From Albidovulum sp. (GTDB lineage: Bacteria; Pseudomonadota; Alphaproteobacteria; Rhodobacterales; Rhodobacteraceae): DNA of 30,273 nt. Location: assembly GCA_030837825.1 (NCBI GenBank), contig JAUQYB010000060.1, positions 1-30,273 on the forward strand. The letters are read 5' to 3'. Positions 13,236-22,559 of this stretch are shown piece by piece. The position numbers and the translations under genes were made by a program. Each line of letters begins with the position of its first letter. Positions within the stretch are counted from its first letter, which is position 1. The notes beneath the pieces are model-generated. The model did not search any database, was not told where the DNA came from, and saw only the letters and a list, made by a program, of their open reading frames with translations.

Positions 13236-15134
13236 TTATTGCTTCGCTGCGGGATAGCCGAGCCCCTTCAGCGCCACGGCGATCTCGTCGAGAATCGCGG
13301 GGTCGTCGATCGTGGCGGGCATCTTGTAGTCCTCGCCGTCGGCGATCTTGGCCATCGTGCCACGCAGGATCTTGCCCGAGCGCGTCTTGGGCAGCCGGTC
13401 GACAACGCAGGCGAGCTTGAAGGCCGCCACCGGGCCGATGCGGTCGCGCACGAGCTTCACGCATTCCTTCACCACTTCGCCGTGCGGGCGGTTGGTGCCC
13501 TTGTTGAGGCAGAGGAAGCCGAGCGGCATCTGGCCCTTGAGCGCGTCGGCGATCCCGATCACCGCGCATTCGGCGACATCCTGGTGGCTCGCCAGCACCT
13601 CCTCCATCGCCCCCGTCGACAGCCGGTGACCCGCCACGTTGATCACGTCGTCGGTGCGGGCCATGATGTAGAGGTAGCCGTCCTCGTCGATATAGCCTGC
13701 ATCGCCGGTCTCGTAGTAGCCCGGGAAATGGTCCAGGTAGGATTTCCGGAACCGTTCCTCGGCGTTCCAGAGCGTGGGCAGCGTGCCCGGCGGAAGCGGC
13801 AGCTTCACGGCGATGGCGCCAAGAGTGCCGGGCGCCACCGGATGGCCGCCCTCGTCGAGTGCCTGCACGTCGTAGCCCGGCATGGCGACCGAGGGCGAGC
13901 CGACCTTCACCGGAAGCTCCTCGATCCCCAGGGGATTGCCGGCGATGGCCCAGCCGGTCTCGGTCTGCCACCAGTGGTCGATGACCGGCACCCGCAGGTG
14001 GCGTTGCGCCCATTTGATCGTGTCGGGATCGGCGCGCTCGCCGGCGAGGAACAGCGCCTGGAGGCTGCGCAGGTTGTAGTCGCCGATCAGCCTTCCTTCG
14101 GGATCCTCGCGCTTGATGGCGCGGAACGCCGTCGGCGCGGTGAAGAACGACTTCACCTTGTGGTTCTGGATCACCCGCCAGAAGGCACCGGCGTCAGGCG
14201 TGCCGACGGGCTTGCCCTCGAAGACGATGGTGGTGCAGCCGGCGATCAGCGGCCCGTCGCAGATGTAGCTGTGGCCGACGACCCAGCCCACGTCCGAGGC
14301 CGCCCAGAAGACGTCGCCCGCCTCGACGTTGTAGAGGTTCTTCATCGTCCAGTTGAGCGCGACGAGATGGCCGGCGGTCGGCCGCACCACGCCCTTCGGT
14401 GCCCCCGTGGTGCCCGAGGTGTAGAGGACATAGGCCGGGTGGTTGCCTTCGACCGGCACGCACTCGGCCGGCTCCACGCCGTACTGGAAGGAATGCCATG
14501 CGTAGTCGCGCCCGTCGATCAGCTTCGCCACCTCCTGCTCGCGCTGGAAGATGACGCAGAAGTCGGGCTTGTGGCTGGCCTGGTCGATCGCGGCATCGAC
14601 CAGAGGCTTGTAGTGCACGACCCGGCCGGGTTCGAGCCCGCAGGAGGCGGCGATGATCGCGCGGGGCTTGGCGTCGTCGATCCGGACCGCGAGTTCGTGC
14701 GCGGCGAAGCCGCCGAAGACCACCGAATGGATCGCGCCGAGCCGGGCGCAGGCCAGCATCGCCTCCAGCGCCTCGGGCACCATCGGCATGTAGATGATCA
14801 CCCGGTCGCCCTTGCCGACGCCCCTGGCGCGCAGCGCCCCGGCGAGGCTGGCGACGCGGTCGCGCAACTCGCGATAGGTGATGCCCTTGGTCGAATGGGT
14901 GATCGGGCTGTCGTGGATGATCGCCAGCTGGTCGCCGCGGCCCGCCTCGACATGCCGGTCCACCGCGTTCCAGCAGGTGTTGACGCGGGCGTCGCAGAAC
15001 CATTCGTAGAAAGGCGCCCGGTCGGCGAAAAGCGCCCGAGACGGTGGCGTCGCCCAGTCGATCGCCTGCGCCGCCTGCATCCAGAATTGCTCCGGATCGG
15101 CCTTCCAGCTTGCGTAGACGTCCCGGTATGCCAT
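13236..15134 (-). CDS. prpE: Propionyl-CoA synthetase (PrpE type)
   Basis: An acyl-CoA synthetase that activates propionate (and probably acetate) to the CoA ester through an acyl-adenylate. It has 632 residues, as in PrpE. The N-terminal region (DPEQFWMQAAQAIDW, WFCDARVNTCWNAVDRH) and YMPMVPEALEAMLACARLGA follow PrpE rather than standard Acs. The P-loop YTSGTTGAPKG is at 238-248. The ASDVGWVVGHSYI segment and the conserved C-terminal PKTRSGK with K588, the position acetylated in this family, are present. The ATG at 15134 follows GGAGGAGGATGCA. A cluster of TTTGCA elements lies upstream. It is downstream of maeB on the same strand. Confidence 0.93.
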   Translation of the reverse strand: MAYRDVYASWKADPEQFWMQAAQAIDWATPPSRALFADRAPFYEWFCDARVNTCWNAVDRHVEAGRGDQLAIIHDSPITHSTKGITYRELRDRVASLAGALRARGVGKGDRVIIYMPMVPEALEAMLACARLGAIHSVVFGGFAAHELAVRIDDAKPRAIIAASCGLEPGRVVHYKPLVDAAIDQASHKPDFCVIFQREQEVAKLIDGRDYAWHSFQYGVEPAECVPVEGNHPAYVLYTSGTTGAPKGVVRPTAGHLVALNWTMKNLYNVEAGDVFWAASDVGWVVGHSYICDGPLIAGCTTIVFEGKPVGTPDAGAFWRVIQNHKVKSFFTAPTAFRAIKREDPEGRLIGDYNLRSLQALFLAGERADPDTIKWAQRHLRVPVIDHWWQTETGWAIAGNPLGIEELPVKVGSPSVAMPGYDVQALDEGGHPVAPGTLGAIAVKLPLPPGTLPTLWNAEERFRKSYLDHFPGYYETGDAGYIDEDGYLYIMARTDDVINVAGHRLSTGAMEEVLASHQDVAECAVIGIADALKGQMPLGFLCLNKGTNRPHGEVVKECVKLVRDRIGPVAAFKLACVVDRLPKTRSGKILRGTMAKIADGEDYKMPATIDDPAILDEIAVALKGLGYPAAKQ

Positions 15135-15228
15135 TGCATCCTCCTCCGAACCGATGGATTCGTGTTACGGCGCGCGTGCCCTTGCGGCAAGCGCGTTACC
15201 GGTCACATCGCCGCTCTGCGGCGAAAAA

Positions 15229-15347
15229 TTTGCAGAACTCTGCCAAGGATGGTGCGTGGTATTTGCAAAGGCGCGCCGATTGCACGCGCTGCCGGAAAAC
15301 CGCGCGGGACTTTGCAACACGACCGGCTGCCCGGCGGATTTTGCAGA
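15229..15347. promoter_or_regulatory. Cluster of TTTGCA elements upstream of prpE (candidate ScfR/PccR sites)
   Basis: TTTGCA-type octamers occur at 15229-15236 (TTTGCAGA), 15262-15269 (TTTGCAAA, fully palindromic), 15311-15318 (TTTGCAAC) and 15340-15347 (TTTGCAGA). The first forms an 18-base near-dyad with TCTGCCAA at 15239-15246, and GATTGCAC at 15278-15285 is a weaker copy. They fill the 239-base gap between maeB and prpE. Short-chain fatty acyl-CoA regulators (RamB, PccR) bind TTTGCAAA-like sites and control propionyl-CoA use in Rhodobacter. The link to prpE is inference. Confidence 0.5.
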
Positions 15348-15373
15348 GCCGGGCGCGGTGCGGATTCGCGCCC

Positions 15374-17653
15374 TCAGCCGTAGTGAGAAACCGGCGTTCC
15401 GGCGATGGCCGAGACGTTGAGAAGCCCGCGCGGCGTGATTGACGGCGTGACGATATGCGCCCGGTTGCCCATCCCCATCAGGATCGGCCCGACCTCGAGC
15501 CCGCCCGCCCGCATCTTCAGCATGTTCCGCGCGGCATTCGCGGCATCGGCATAGGCATAGACGAGGATGTTCGCGGCACCCTGGAACCGGCTGCCGGGGA
15601 ACATGCGGGCGCGGAGATCCGGGTCGAGCGCGGCATCGGTCGCCATCTCGCCCTCGAAATCGAAGTCCACCTCGCGCGCGTCGAGGATTTCCATCGCCGC
15701 CCGCATCCGCTGGCCGGAATCGCTTCCCATGCTGCCGAAGTTCGACTGCGAACAAAGCGCCACGCGCGGGGTGATCCCGAAGCGCCGGGCATGGCGGGCC
15801 GCGCCGATCACGGTCGTCGCGATCTGTTCGGGCGTGGGCGCGGCGTTCACATGCGTGTCGGCGACGAAGAGCGGCCCGTCCTCCTGGATCATCAGGCTGA
15901 GCGCGCCGTGGGGGGAAAGCCCGTTACGGGCAAGCACCTGGCGAATGTAGTTCAGGTGCCACAGATACTGGCCGAAGGTGCCGCAGATCATGCTGTCGGC
16001 ATCGCCGCGGTGGACGGCGATGGCGGCGATGGCGGTGGTGTTGGTCCTGAGGATCGCGCGGGCGATGTCGGGCGTCACCCCGCGTCGCGCCATCAGTTCG
16101 TGATAGCTGCCCCAGTAGTCGCGGTAGCGGGGGTCGTTTTCGGGGGTCACGTTCTCGAAGTCGCGCCCCGGCCGGATCGGCAGGCCGGCGCGTTCGCAGC
16201 GCCGCTCGATCACCTCGGGCCGGCCGATCAGGATCGGCCGGTCGGTCATCTCTTCCAGCATCGCGTTGGCGGCGCGCAGCACGCGCTCGTCCTCGCCTTC
16301 CGCGAAGATGATCTTGCGGGTGGCGGTGCGTGCCGCCTCGAAGACCGGCCGCATGAGGAGTGCCGACCGGAAGACCGAGCCGTCGAGCCTCTGGCGGTAG
16401 GCCTCCATGTCGGCGATGGGGTGCGTCGCCACGCCGGTTTCCATCGCGGTCCTGGCGACGGCCGAGGCGACGGTGCCGATCAGCCGGGGATCGAAGGGCT
16501 TGGGGATCAGGTAGTCCGGCCCGAAGGTCAGCGTCTCACCCCGGTAGGCGGCCGCGGCCTCGGCCGAGGTGGTGGCCCGGGCCAAGGCGGCGATGCCCTC
16601 GATGCAGGCCAGTTCCATCTCCTTGTTGATCGTCGTTGCGCCGACGTCGAGCGCACCGCGGAAGATGAAGGGAAAGCAGAGGACGTTGTTGACCTGGTTG
16701 GGGAAGTCCGACCGCCCGGTGGCAATGATCGCGTCGGGCGCAACGGCGCGCACCTGGTCGGGCAGAATCTCCGGCGTGGGGTTGGCGAGCGCGAAGACGA
16801 TCGGGCGGGCGGCCATCTTCGCCACCATCGCGGGCGTCAGCACGCCGGGGCCGGAAAGCCCGAGAAAGAGGTCGGCGCCGCCGATCACCTCGTCGAGCGT
16901 CGCCGGCACCGTGCCTTGCGCGAAGGCCGCTTTCTGCGGCGTCATCGCTGCGGCGCGACCGTGGTAGACCAGCCCGTCGAGATCGCAGAGCCAGACGTTT
17001 TCCCGCCGCACACCGAGCTTCACCAGCATCTCAAGGCAGGCGATCCCCGCAGCGCCACCGCCGGTGGAGACGACCTTGATCCGGTCGAAGGACTTGCCCG
17101 CGACATGAAGCGCATTGGTCGCCGCCGCGCCGACGACAATCGCGGTGCCGTGCTGGTCGTCGTGGAAGACCGGAATGTTCATCCGCTCGCGGCAGATCCG
17201 TTCGACGATGAAGCAGTCGGGCGCCTTGATGTCCTCGAGGTTGATGGCACCAAAGGTGGGTTCCAGCGCGCAGACGATCCTAGCCAGCCGTTCGGGATCG
17301 GTTTCGTTCAGTTCGATGTCGAAGCAGTCGATGTCGGCGAACTTCTTGAAGAGGACGGCCTTGCCCTCCATCACCGGCTTGGCGGCGGCGGGGCCGATGT
17401 CTCCGAGGCCGAGCACGGCGGTGCCGTTGGTCACGACGGCGACGAGATTGCCGCGCGCGGTGTAGCGGCTTGCCGTCGCTGGGTCGGCCTTGATCTCGAG
17501 GCAGGCCTCGGCGACGCCGGGCGAATAGGCGCGCGCGAGGTCGCGGCCGTTGGCCATCGGCTTGGTGGCGCGGATCTCGAGCTTTCCGGGCTTGGGAAAT
17601 TCGTGGTAGTCGAGCGCTGCCTGGCGCGTGTTCTCCTGCCTCGCCTCGTCCAT
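15374..17653 (-). CDS. maeB: NADP-dependent malic enzyme with C-terminal phosphotransacetylase-like domain
   Basis: Decarboxylates malate to pyruvate with reduction of NADP+, supplying NADPH and linking the TCA cycle to acetyl-CoA. The 759 residues match the large MaeB form. The malic-enzyme part is residues 1-430, with AYSPGVAEA (42-50), the [16 protein letters not shown] region (97-112), HDDQHGT (164-170) and the nucleotide loop STGGGAAG (196-203). From about 445 ([15 protein letters not shown]) runs a phosphotransacetylase-like domain that in this family is usually regulatory, sensing acetyl-CoA. The ATG at 17653 follows GGAGGATCTGGA. It is divergent from the cdd operon. Confidence 0.95.
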   Translation of the reverse strand: MDEARQENTRQAALDYHEFPKPGKLEIRATKPMANGRDLARAYSPGVAEACLEIKADPATASRYTARGNLVAVVTNGTAVLGLGDIGPAAAKPVMEGKAVLFKKFADIDCFDIELNETDPERLARIVCALEPTFGAINLEDIKAPDCFIVERICRERMNIPVFHDDQHGTAIVVGAAATNALHVAGKSFDRIKVVSTGGGAAGIACLEMLVKLGVRRENVWLCDLDGLVYHGRAAAMTPQKAAFAQGTVPATLDEVIGGADLFLGLSGPGVLTPAMVAKMAARPIVFALANPTPEILPDQVRAVAPDAIIATGRSDFPNQVNNVLCFPFIFRGALDVGATTINKEMELACIEGIAALARATTSAEAAAAYRGETLTFGPDYLIPKPFDPRLIGTVASAVARTAMETGVATHPIADMEAYRQRLDGSVFRSALLMRPVFEAARTATRKIIFAEGEDERVLRAANAMLEEMTDRPILIGRPEVIERRCERAGLPIRPGRDFENVTPENDPRYRDYWGSYHELMARRGVTPDIARAILRTNTTAIAAIAVHRGDADSMICGTFGQYLWHLNYIRQVLARNGLSPHGALSLMIQEDGPLFVADTHVNAAPTPEQIATTVIGAARHARRFGITPRVALCSQSNFGSMGSDSGQRMRAAMEILDAREVDFDFEGEMATDAALDPDLRARMFPGSRFQGAANILVYAYADAANAARNMLKMRAGGLEVGPILMGMGNRAHIVTPSITPRGLLNVSAIAGTPVSHYG

Positions 17654-17980
17654 TCCAGATCCTCCCCGAAATCTGGTTTAACATTAAACTACGTTCCGGC
17701 CGTGCGATAGCCCCGTTCTCTGCCGGCGCCCGGAGCGCGGGCCGCCGCCGCGGCCCCGCGCCCCGGTGATAGCACGGCCGAAGCACGCCGGAGAGGGGGA
17801 AATGTCCGGGGGCCGCGCCGGCGCCTGCCCCGTTGGCGGCGGGTCGCCGCAAGAACCCGGGCGACGTCGCTCGCACGCTTGTCCTCCGCCCTGCCGGGCG
17901 CTTTCCTTGCCGAAGCGGCCGGACAGGCTTGCATAGAGGCGCGGGCGGACGCAGTCTCCATGCGCTGGAAGGAGACCGGG
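17654..17980. other. Divergent intergenic region maeB/cdd, no gene found
   Basis: These 327 bases separate maeB from cdd. The maeB-proximal 40 bases are AT-richer and carry a perfect dyad (17676-17689). The rest is very GC-rich. Open frames through it lack ribosome sites and have arginine/alanine-rich shadow composition. No tRNA or recognised riboswitch is seen. It must hold the promoters of both transcription units. Confidence 0.5.
17676..17689. promoter_or_regulatory. GTTTAA-CA-TTAAAC dyad upstream of maeB
   Basis: An exact 14-base inverted repeat, 23-36 bases before the maeB ATG, in the only AT-rich patch of the spacer. At this distance it would overlap a core promoter or early leader, so repression of maeB is plausible. 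It is not a CtrA box, because the TTAA pair is only two bases apart. Confidence 0.4.
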
Positions 17981-18373
17981 ATGACACTCGTCGATGCTGC
18001 GCGCGAGGTGCGCGAGAACGCCTATGCCCCCTATTCGCATTTCAAGGTCGGCGCCGCGGTGCGGGCGCGATCCGGGCGCATCTATGCCGGCTGCAATGTC
18101 GAGAATGTGGCCTACCCGGAAGGCACCTGCGCCGAGGCGGGCGCCATCGCCGCGATGGTCGCCGCGGGCGAGACCGAGATCATCGAGGTGGCGGTGATCG
18201 CCGACAGCGCCGCACCGGTGCCGCCCTGCGGCGGCTGCCGCCAGAAGCTGGCCGAATTCGGCCGCCACGACACGCCGGTGACGCTGGCCACGACCGAGGG
18301 CAGGTCGCTCGAGACCACGGTGGGCGAGTTGCTGCCGGGGCGGTTCGAGGCGGCGCACATGGAACGGCCCTGA
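17981..18373 (+). CDS. cdd: Cytidine deaminase
   Basis: Hydrolytic deamination of cytidine and deoxycytidine to uridine and deoxyuridine. The 130 residues are the tetrameric short form. The zinc ligands are C50 (in CAE, with catalytic E52), C83 and C86 (PCGGCRQ). NVEN at 39-42 contacts the ribose. The ATG at 17981 has AAGGAG upstream with seven-base spacing, and the start MTLVDAAREVRENAYAPYS is usual. It is the first gene of a five-gene salvage operon; its TGA overlaps the deoA ATG (TGATG). Confidence 0.96.
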   Translation: MTLVDAAREVRENAYAPYSHFKVGAAVRARSGRIYAGCNVENVAYPEGTCAEAGAIAAMVAAGETEIIEVAVIADSAAPVPPCGGCRQKLAEFGRHDTPVTLATTEGRSLETTVGELLPGRFEAAHMERP

Positions 18374-19680
18374 TGGACGCCCGCAGCATCATCGCCTCGG
18401 TCCGCGACCGCAGGGGCCTGCCGGCCGAGGCCGCGACCTGGTTCGCAACGGGCCTCGCCTCGGGCGAGGTGACCGACGCGCAGGCGGGCGCCTTCGCGAT
18501 GGCGGTGCTGCTCAACCGCCTCGGCGCGGAGGAGCGGGTGGCCTGGACGCTGGCGATGCGCGATTCGGGCGGCGTGCTCGAATGGGATCTGCCGGGGCCG
18601 GTGGTCGACAAGCATTCGACCGGGGGGATCGGCGACTGCACCTCGCTGCTCATCGGCCCGGCGCTGGCGGCCTGCGGCGCCCATGTGCCGATGATCTCGG
18701 GCCGCGGGCTCGGCCATACCGGCGGCACGCTCGACAAGCTGGAGGCGATCCCCGGCTACCGCACCGACGTGCCGGTGGAGGAGTTGCGCCGGCTGGTGGC
18801 CGACATCGGCTTCGCCATCGTCGGCGCCAGCGCCGACGTGGCCCCGGCCGACCGGCGGCTTTATGCGATCCGCGACGTGACCGGGACGGTGGAATCGATC
18901 GACCTGATCACCGCCTCGATCCTGTCGAAGAAGCTCGCCGCCGGGCTCGAGGCGCTGGTGCTCGACGTCAAGGTGGGCTCGGGCGCCTTCATGAAGTCGA
19001 TGGAGGACGCCCGCGCGCTGGCCCGTTCGCTGGTGGACACCGCAAACGGCGCCGGCTGCCGGACCGCGGCGCTGATCACCGACATGAGCCAGCCGCTCGC
19101 CGCCTCGGCGGGCAATGCGCTCGAGGTGATCGAGGCGATGGAGACGATGACCGGGGTCGCGGTCAACCAGTCGCTGTGGGACGTGACGGTGGCGCTCGGC
19201 GCCGAGGCGCTGGTGCTTGCGGGGCTTGCCGGCGACCCGAACGAGGGCGCCGATGCCATCGAGGAAGCGCTGGAATCGGGCCGCGCGGCCGAGACCTTCG
19301 GCCGGATGGTGGCGGCGCTGGGGGGGCCTGCGGATTTCGTCGAACGCTACCCCGACCGGCTGCCCGCCGCCCGCGTGGTGCGCGACGTGGTGGCCGACCG
19401 GACCGGCTTCGTCACCGCGATCGATGGCGAGGCGCTGGGCCATGCCGTCGTCCGTCTCGGCGGCGGGCGGCTCAGGGGCGGGGACCGGATCAACCCCTCG
19501 GTGGGCCTGTCGGAGATCATGCCGCTGGGCGAGCCGGTGGAGGCGGGCGAGGCCATCGCGCGGGTCCACGCGGCCAGCGCCGAGGATGCCGAGCGCGCCG
19601 CCGCCGCCGTCCGGTCCGCCATCGCCATCGCCGAGGAGGAGCCGGAGGAGCCGCCGCTGATCCACGAGAGGATCGGCTGA
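18373..19680 (+). CDS. deoA: Thymidine phosphorylase
   Basis: Phosphorolysis of thymidine and deoxyuridine to the base and 2-deoxyribose-1-phosphate. The 435 residues match the DeoA length. The phosphate-binding KHSTGGIGD is at 80-88 and the pyrimidine-phosphorylase signature SGRGLGHTGGTLDKLE at 109-124. The ATG at 18373 shares its A with the cdd stop, so translation is coupled. Its own stop shares one base with the deoB ATG. Uracil released here can be reused by Upp at the end of the operon. Confidence 0.96.
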   Translation: MDARSIIASVRDRRGLPAEAATWFATGLASGEVTDAQAGAFAMAVLLNRLGAEERVAWTLAMRDSGGVLEWDLPGPVVDKHSTGGIGDCTSLLIGPALAACGAHVPMISGRGLGHTGGTLDKLEAIPGYRTDVPVEELRRLVADIGFAIVGASADVAPADRRLYAIRDVTGTVESIDLITASILSKKLAAGLEALVLDVKVGSGAFMKSMEDARALARSLVDTANGAGCRTAALITDMSQPLAASAGNALEVIEAMETMTGVAVNQSLWDVTVALGAEALVLAGLAGDPNEGADAIEEALESGRAAETFGRMVAALGGPADFVERYPDRLPAARVVRDVVADRTGFVTAIDGEALGHAVVRLGGGRLRGGDRINPSVGLSEIMPLGEPVEAGEAIARVHAASAEDAERAAAAVRSAIAIAEEEPEEPPLIHERIG

Positions 19681-20888
19681 TGGGCCGGGCCTTCCTGATC
19701 GTGATGGACAGCGTCGGCGCTGGCGGCGCACCCGATGCGGATGCCTTCTTCAACGCCGGCCGGCCCGACAGCGGCGCCAACACGCTCGGCCATATCGCCG
19801 AAGCCTGCGCGGCAGGTCGGGCGGAGGAGGGGCGGACGGGGCCGCTCAGGATGCCCACCCTCGATGCGCTGGGTCTTGGCGCGGCGGTGCGGCTGGCTTC
19901 CGGCGCGGCGATGCCGGGGTTCGGGGCGGAGCCGGCCGGCCTCTGGGGCGCGGCCACCGAAGTGTCGAAGGGCAAGGACACGCCGTCGGGCCACTGGGAA
20001 CTCGCCGGCGTGCCGGTGCCCTGGGAGTGGCACTACTTCCCCGACACCGTGCCCGCCTTTCCCGACTGGCTGATGGCCGAGGTCGCCCGGCTCGCCGGCA
20101 CCGGCGGCACGCTCGGCAACTGCCATGCCTCAGGCGTGCCGATCATCGAGGCGCATTGCGCCGAACACCTGCGCACCGGCTGGCCGATCTGCTACACCTC
20201 GGCCGACAGCGTCTTCCAGATCGCCGCGCACGAGGAGGCGTTCGGACTCGACCGGCTGCTGACGCTCTGCCGTGACATCGCGCCGACGCTCCATGCGATG
20301 CGGGTCGGCCGGGTGATCGCGCGGCCCTTCGTCGGCGGACCGGGCGACTTTCGCCGCACCGCCAACCGCCACGACTACGCGATCGAGCCGCCGGCGCCGA
20401 CGCTCTGCGACTGGCTTCACCAAGCCGGGCGCAAGGTCCACGCCATCGGCAAGATCGGCGACATCTTCTCGATGCGCGGGATCGACGACGTGAGGAAGGG
20501 CGCCGATCTGGCACTTTCCCAACATCTGTTGGAGCTTGGAACCAGTGCCGAGGACGGTTCCTTGACCTTTGCCAACTTCGTGGAGTTCGACACGCTCTAC
20601 GGCCACCGCCGCGACGTGTCCGGCTACGCCCGGGCGCTGGAATGGTTCGACGGGGTGGCAGGGGCCTTCCTCGCGCGGCTGCGGCCGGGCGATCTGGCGA
20701 TCTTCACCGCCGATCACGGCAACGACCCGACCTGGAGCGGCACCGACCACACCCGCGAACGCGCGGCGGTCGTGGGCTGGGGCCTGGGCGAAAGGGCCGT
20801 GGGCCAGATCGGCTTCGTCGATGTCGGAGCCTCGGTCGCCGCCCACCTGGGCGTCAGGTCGCAGGGGCCGGGGAGGTCGTTTCTCTGA
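19680..20888 (+). CDS. deoB: Phosphopentomutase
   Basis: Converts (deoxy)ribose-1-phosphate to the 5-phosphate. The 402 residues match DeoB. The metal-binding alkaline-phosphatase-like core shows D10 in MDSVGAG, SGANTLGH near residue 32, and DHGND (345-349) with TDHT (355-358). TPSGHWELAG is also typical. The ATG at 19680 overlaps the deoA TGA by one base and its TGA overlaps the add ATG in the same way. The aldolase DeoC, which would cleave the product, is not in this window. Confidence 0.96.
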   Translation: MGRAFLIVMDSVGAGGAPDADAFFNAGRPDSGANTLGHIAEACAAGRAEEGRTGPLRMPTLDALGLGAAVRLASGAAMPGFGAEPAGLWGAATEVSKGKDTPSGHWELAGVPVPWEWHYFPDTVPAFPDWLMAEVARLAGTGGTLGNCHASGVPIIEAHCAEHLRTGWPICYTSADSVFQIAAHEEAFGLDRLLTLCRDIAPTLHAMRVGRVIARPFVGGPGDFRRTANRHDYAIEPPAPTLCDWLHQAGRKVHAIGKIGDIFSMRGIDDVRKGADLALSQHLLELGTSAEDGSLTFANFVEFDTLYGHRRDVSGYARALEWFDGVAGAFLARLRPGDLAIFTADHGNDPTWSGTDHTRERAAVVGWGLGERAVGQIGFVDVGASVAAHLGVRSQGPGRSFL

Positions 20889-21868
20889 TGCTGCCCAAGG
20901 TCGAGCTGCACCTGCATCTGGAAGGCGCGGCGCCGCCCGGCTTCATCCGCGGGCTGGCGGCGGAGAAGCACGTCGACATCCGCAGGATTTTCGACGAGCG
21001 GGGCAACTATGCCTTCGCCGGCTTCAAACATTTCCTCAAGGTCTACGAGGCCGCGACATCGGTCCTGACCACGCCCGAGGACTACCGCCGCCTGACCCTC
21101 GCGGTGCTGGAGGAAAGCGCCGCTGCGGGCGTGATCTACACCGAGGCGTTCCTCAGCCCCGATTTCTGCGGCGGGCGCGACCTTGCCGCCTGGCGCGACC
21201 ATCTGTCGGCGATCCGCGAGGCGGCGGCGGAGGCCGAACGCCGGGACGGGATCGTGATGCGCGGCATCGTCACCCCGGTGCGCCATTTCGGCCCGGAGAA
21301 GGCACGGGAGGTCGCGCTTTGCGCCTGCGAGACGGCGGGCGACTGGCTGGTGGGCTTTGGTCTTGGCGGCGACGAAAGCGTCTGCGAGCCCAGGGATTTC
21401 GCCTGGGCCTTTGATGCGGCGCGTGAAGCGGGTCTGCGGCTGACCGCCCATGCCGGCGAATGGGCGGGGCCGGAAAGCGTGCGGGACGCGATCCGCGATC
21501 TTGGGGTCGAACGGATCGGCCACGGCGTGCGCGCCATCGAGGATCTGGCGCTGGTCGACGAGATCGCAGAGAAAGAGATCGTGCTCGAGGTCTGCCCCGG
21601 CTCGAACGTGGCGCTCGGACTTTACCCCTCGGTCCGCGCGCATCCGATCCACCGCCTGCGGGAGAGGGGGGTGAAGGTCACCATCTCGAGCGACGATCCG
21701 CCCTTCTTCCACACCACGATGGAACGCGAATACGCAATGCTGGCGGAGGCCTTCGACTGGGACGAAGGGGTCTTCGCCGAGATCGCCGGGACGGCGGCAC
21801 GGGCCGCGTTCTGCGACGCGGAAACGCTCGATAAGATATTGAAAAGACTGGAGAGTGCGAATGCGTGA
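20888..21868 (+). CDS. add: Adenosine deaminase
   Basis: Deaminates adenosine and deoxyadenosine to inosine forms. The 326 residues carry the metal ligands H8 and H10 (ELHLHLEG), H188 and catalytic E191 in TAHAGE, H212 in GHGVR, and D269-D270 in SSDDP. The ATG at 20888 shares one base with the deoB stop. The 3' end overlaps upp by eight bases. A purine nucleoside phosphorylase, needed to split the inosine formed, is not present nearby. Confidence 0.94.
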   Translation: MLPKVELHLHLEGAAPPGFIRGLAAEKHVDIRRIFDERGNYAFAGFKHFLKVYEAATSVLTTPEDYRRLTLAVLEESAAAGVIYTEAFLSPDFCGGRDLAAWRDHLSAIREAAAEAERRDGIVMRGIVTPVRHFGPEKAREVALCACETAGDWLVGFGLGGDESVCEPRDFAWAFDAAREAGLRLTAHAGEWAGPESVRDAIRDLGVERIGHGVRAIEDLALVDEIAEKEIVLEVCPGSNVALGLYPSVRAHPIHRLRERGVKVTISSDDPPFFHTTMEREYAMLAEAFDWDEGVFAEIAGTAARAAFCDAETLDKILKRLESANA

Positions 21869-22493
21869 GCATCTGACCGTCGTCAAACATCCGCTGGTGC
21901 AGCACAAGCTGACGCTGATGCGCGAGAAGGACACCTCGACCAATTCCTTCCGCCGGCTCCTGCGCGAGATCAGCCAGCTTCTGGCCTACGAGATCACCCG
22001 CGAGATGGAGATGACGACGAAGCACATCGAGACGCCGCTCTGCCCGATGGATGCGCCGGTGATCGACGGCAAGAAGCTGGCGCTGATCTCGATCCTGAGG
22101 GCCGGGAACGGGCTTCTCGACGGGGTGCTGGAGCTGATCCCGGCGGCACGGGTCGGCTTCGTCGGGCTCTACCGCGACCCCGAGACGCTTCAGCCGGTGC
22201 AGTACTATTACAAGGTGCCGTCCGAGCTTGAGAGCCGGCTGGTGATTGCGCTCGATCCGATGCTGGCGACGGGCAATTCCTCGGCGGCGGCAGTGGCATT
22301 GCTGAAGGCATCGGGGGCGCGGAACATCCGCTTCATGTGCCTGCTGGCGGCGCCGGAGGGCATCGCGCGGATGAAGGAGGCGCATCCCGACGTGCCGATC
22401 GTCACGGCGGCGGTGGACAGGTGCCTGAACGACCACGGATATATCGTCCCCGGACTAGGGGATGCGGGCGACCGCATGTTTGGCACTAAATAG
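21861..22493 (+). CDS. upp: Uracil phosphoribosyltransferase
   Basis: Makes UMP from uracil and PRPP. The 210 residues are normal. [11 protein letters not shown] (78-88) and the PRPP loop DPMLATGNS (132-140) are present, and the C-terminal [10 protein letters not shown] is the uracil-binding segment. The ATG at 21861, with GGAGAG about six bases upstream, lies inside the end of add (eight-base overlap), so it is the last coupled gene of the salvage operon. No hairpin terminator was found in the 66 bases before the next gene. Confidence 0.97.
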   Translation: MREHLTVVKHPLVQHKLTLMREKDTSTNSFRRLLREISQLLAYEITREMEMTTKHIETPLCPMDAPVIDGKKLALISILRAGNGLLDGVLELIPAARVGFVGLYRDPETLQPVQYYYKVPSELESRLVIALDPMLATGNSSAAAVALLKASGARNIRFMCLLAAPEGIARMKEAHPDVPIVTAAVDRCLNDHGYIVPGLGDAGDRMFGTK

Positions 22494-22559
22494 GGCATTT
22501 CCGCTTTACTCGGCCTGCCGCCTTTGGCATTCTGCCGCGAACAAAAACCGAGGCGGAAC

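Noticed and set aside
12804..15383. An 859-codon plus-strand open frame over prpE
   Set aside because: It is the codon-bias shadow of PrpE on the opposite strand; no ribosome site or domain.
15455..17710. A 751-codon open frame on the plus strand across maeB
   Set aside because: It is antisense to an intact malic enzyme and shows the same shadow composition, with no motifs.
17833..17980. In-frame upstream extensions of cdd (starts at 17879 or 17960)
   Set aside because: They lack a ribosome site and add residues absent from the 130-residue enzyme family; the ATG at 17981 has AAGGAG.
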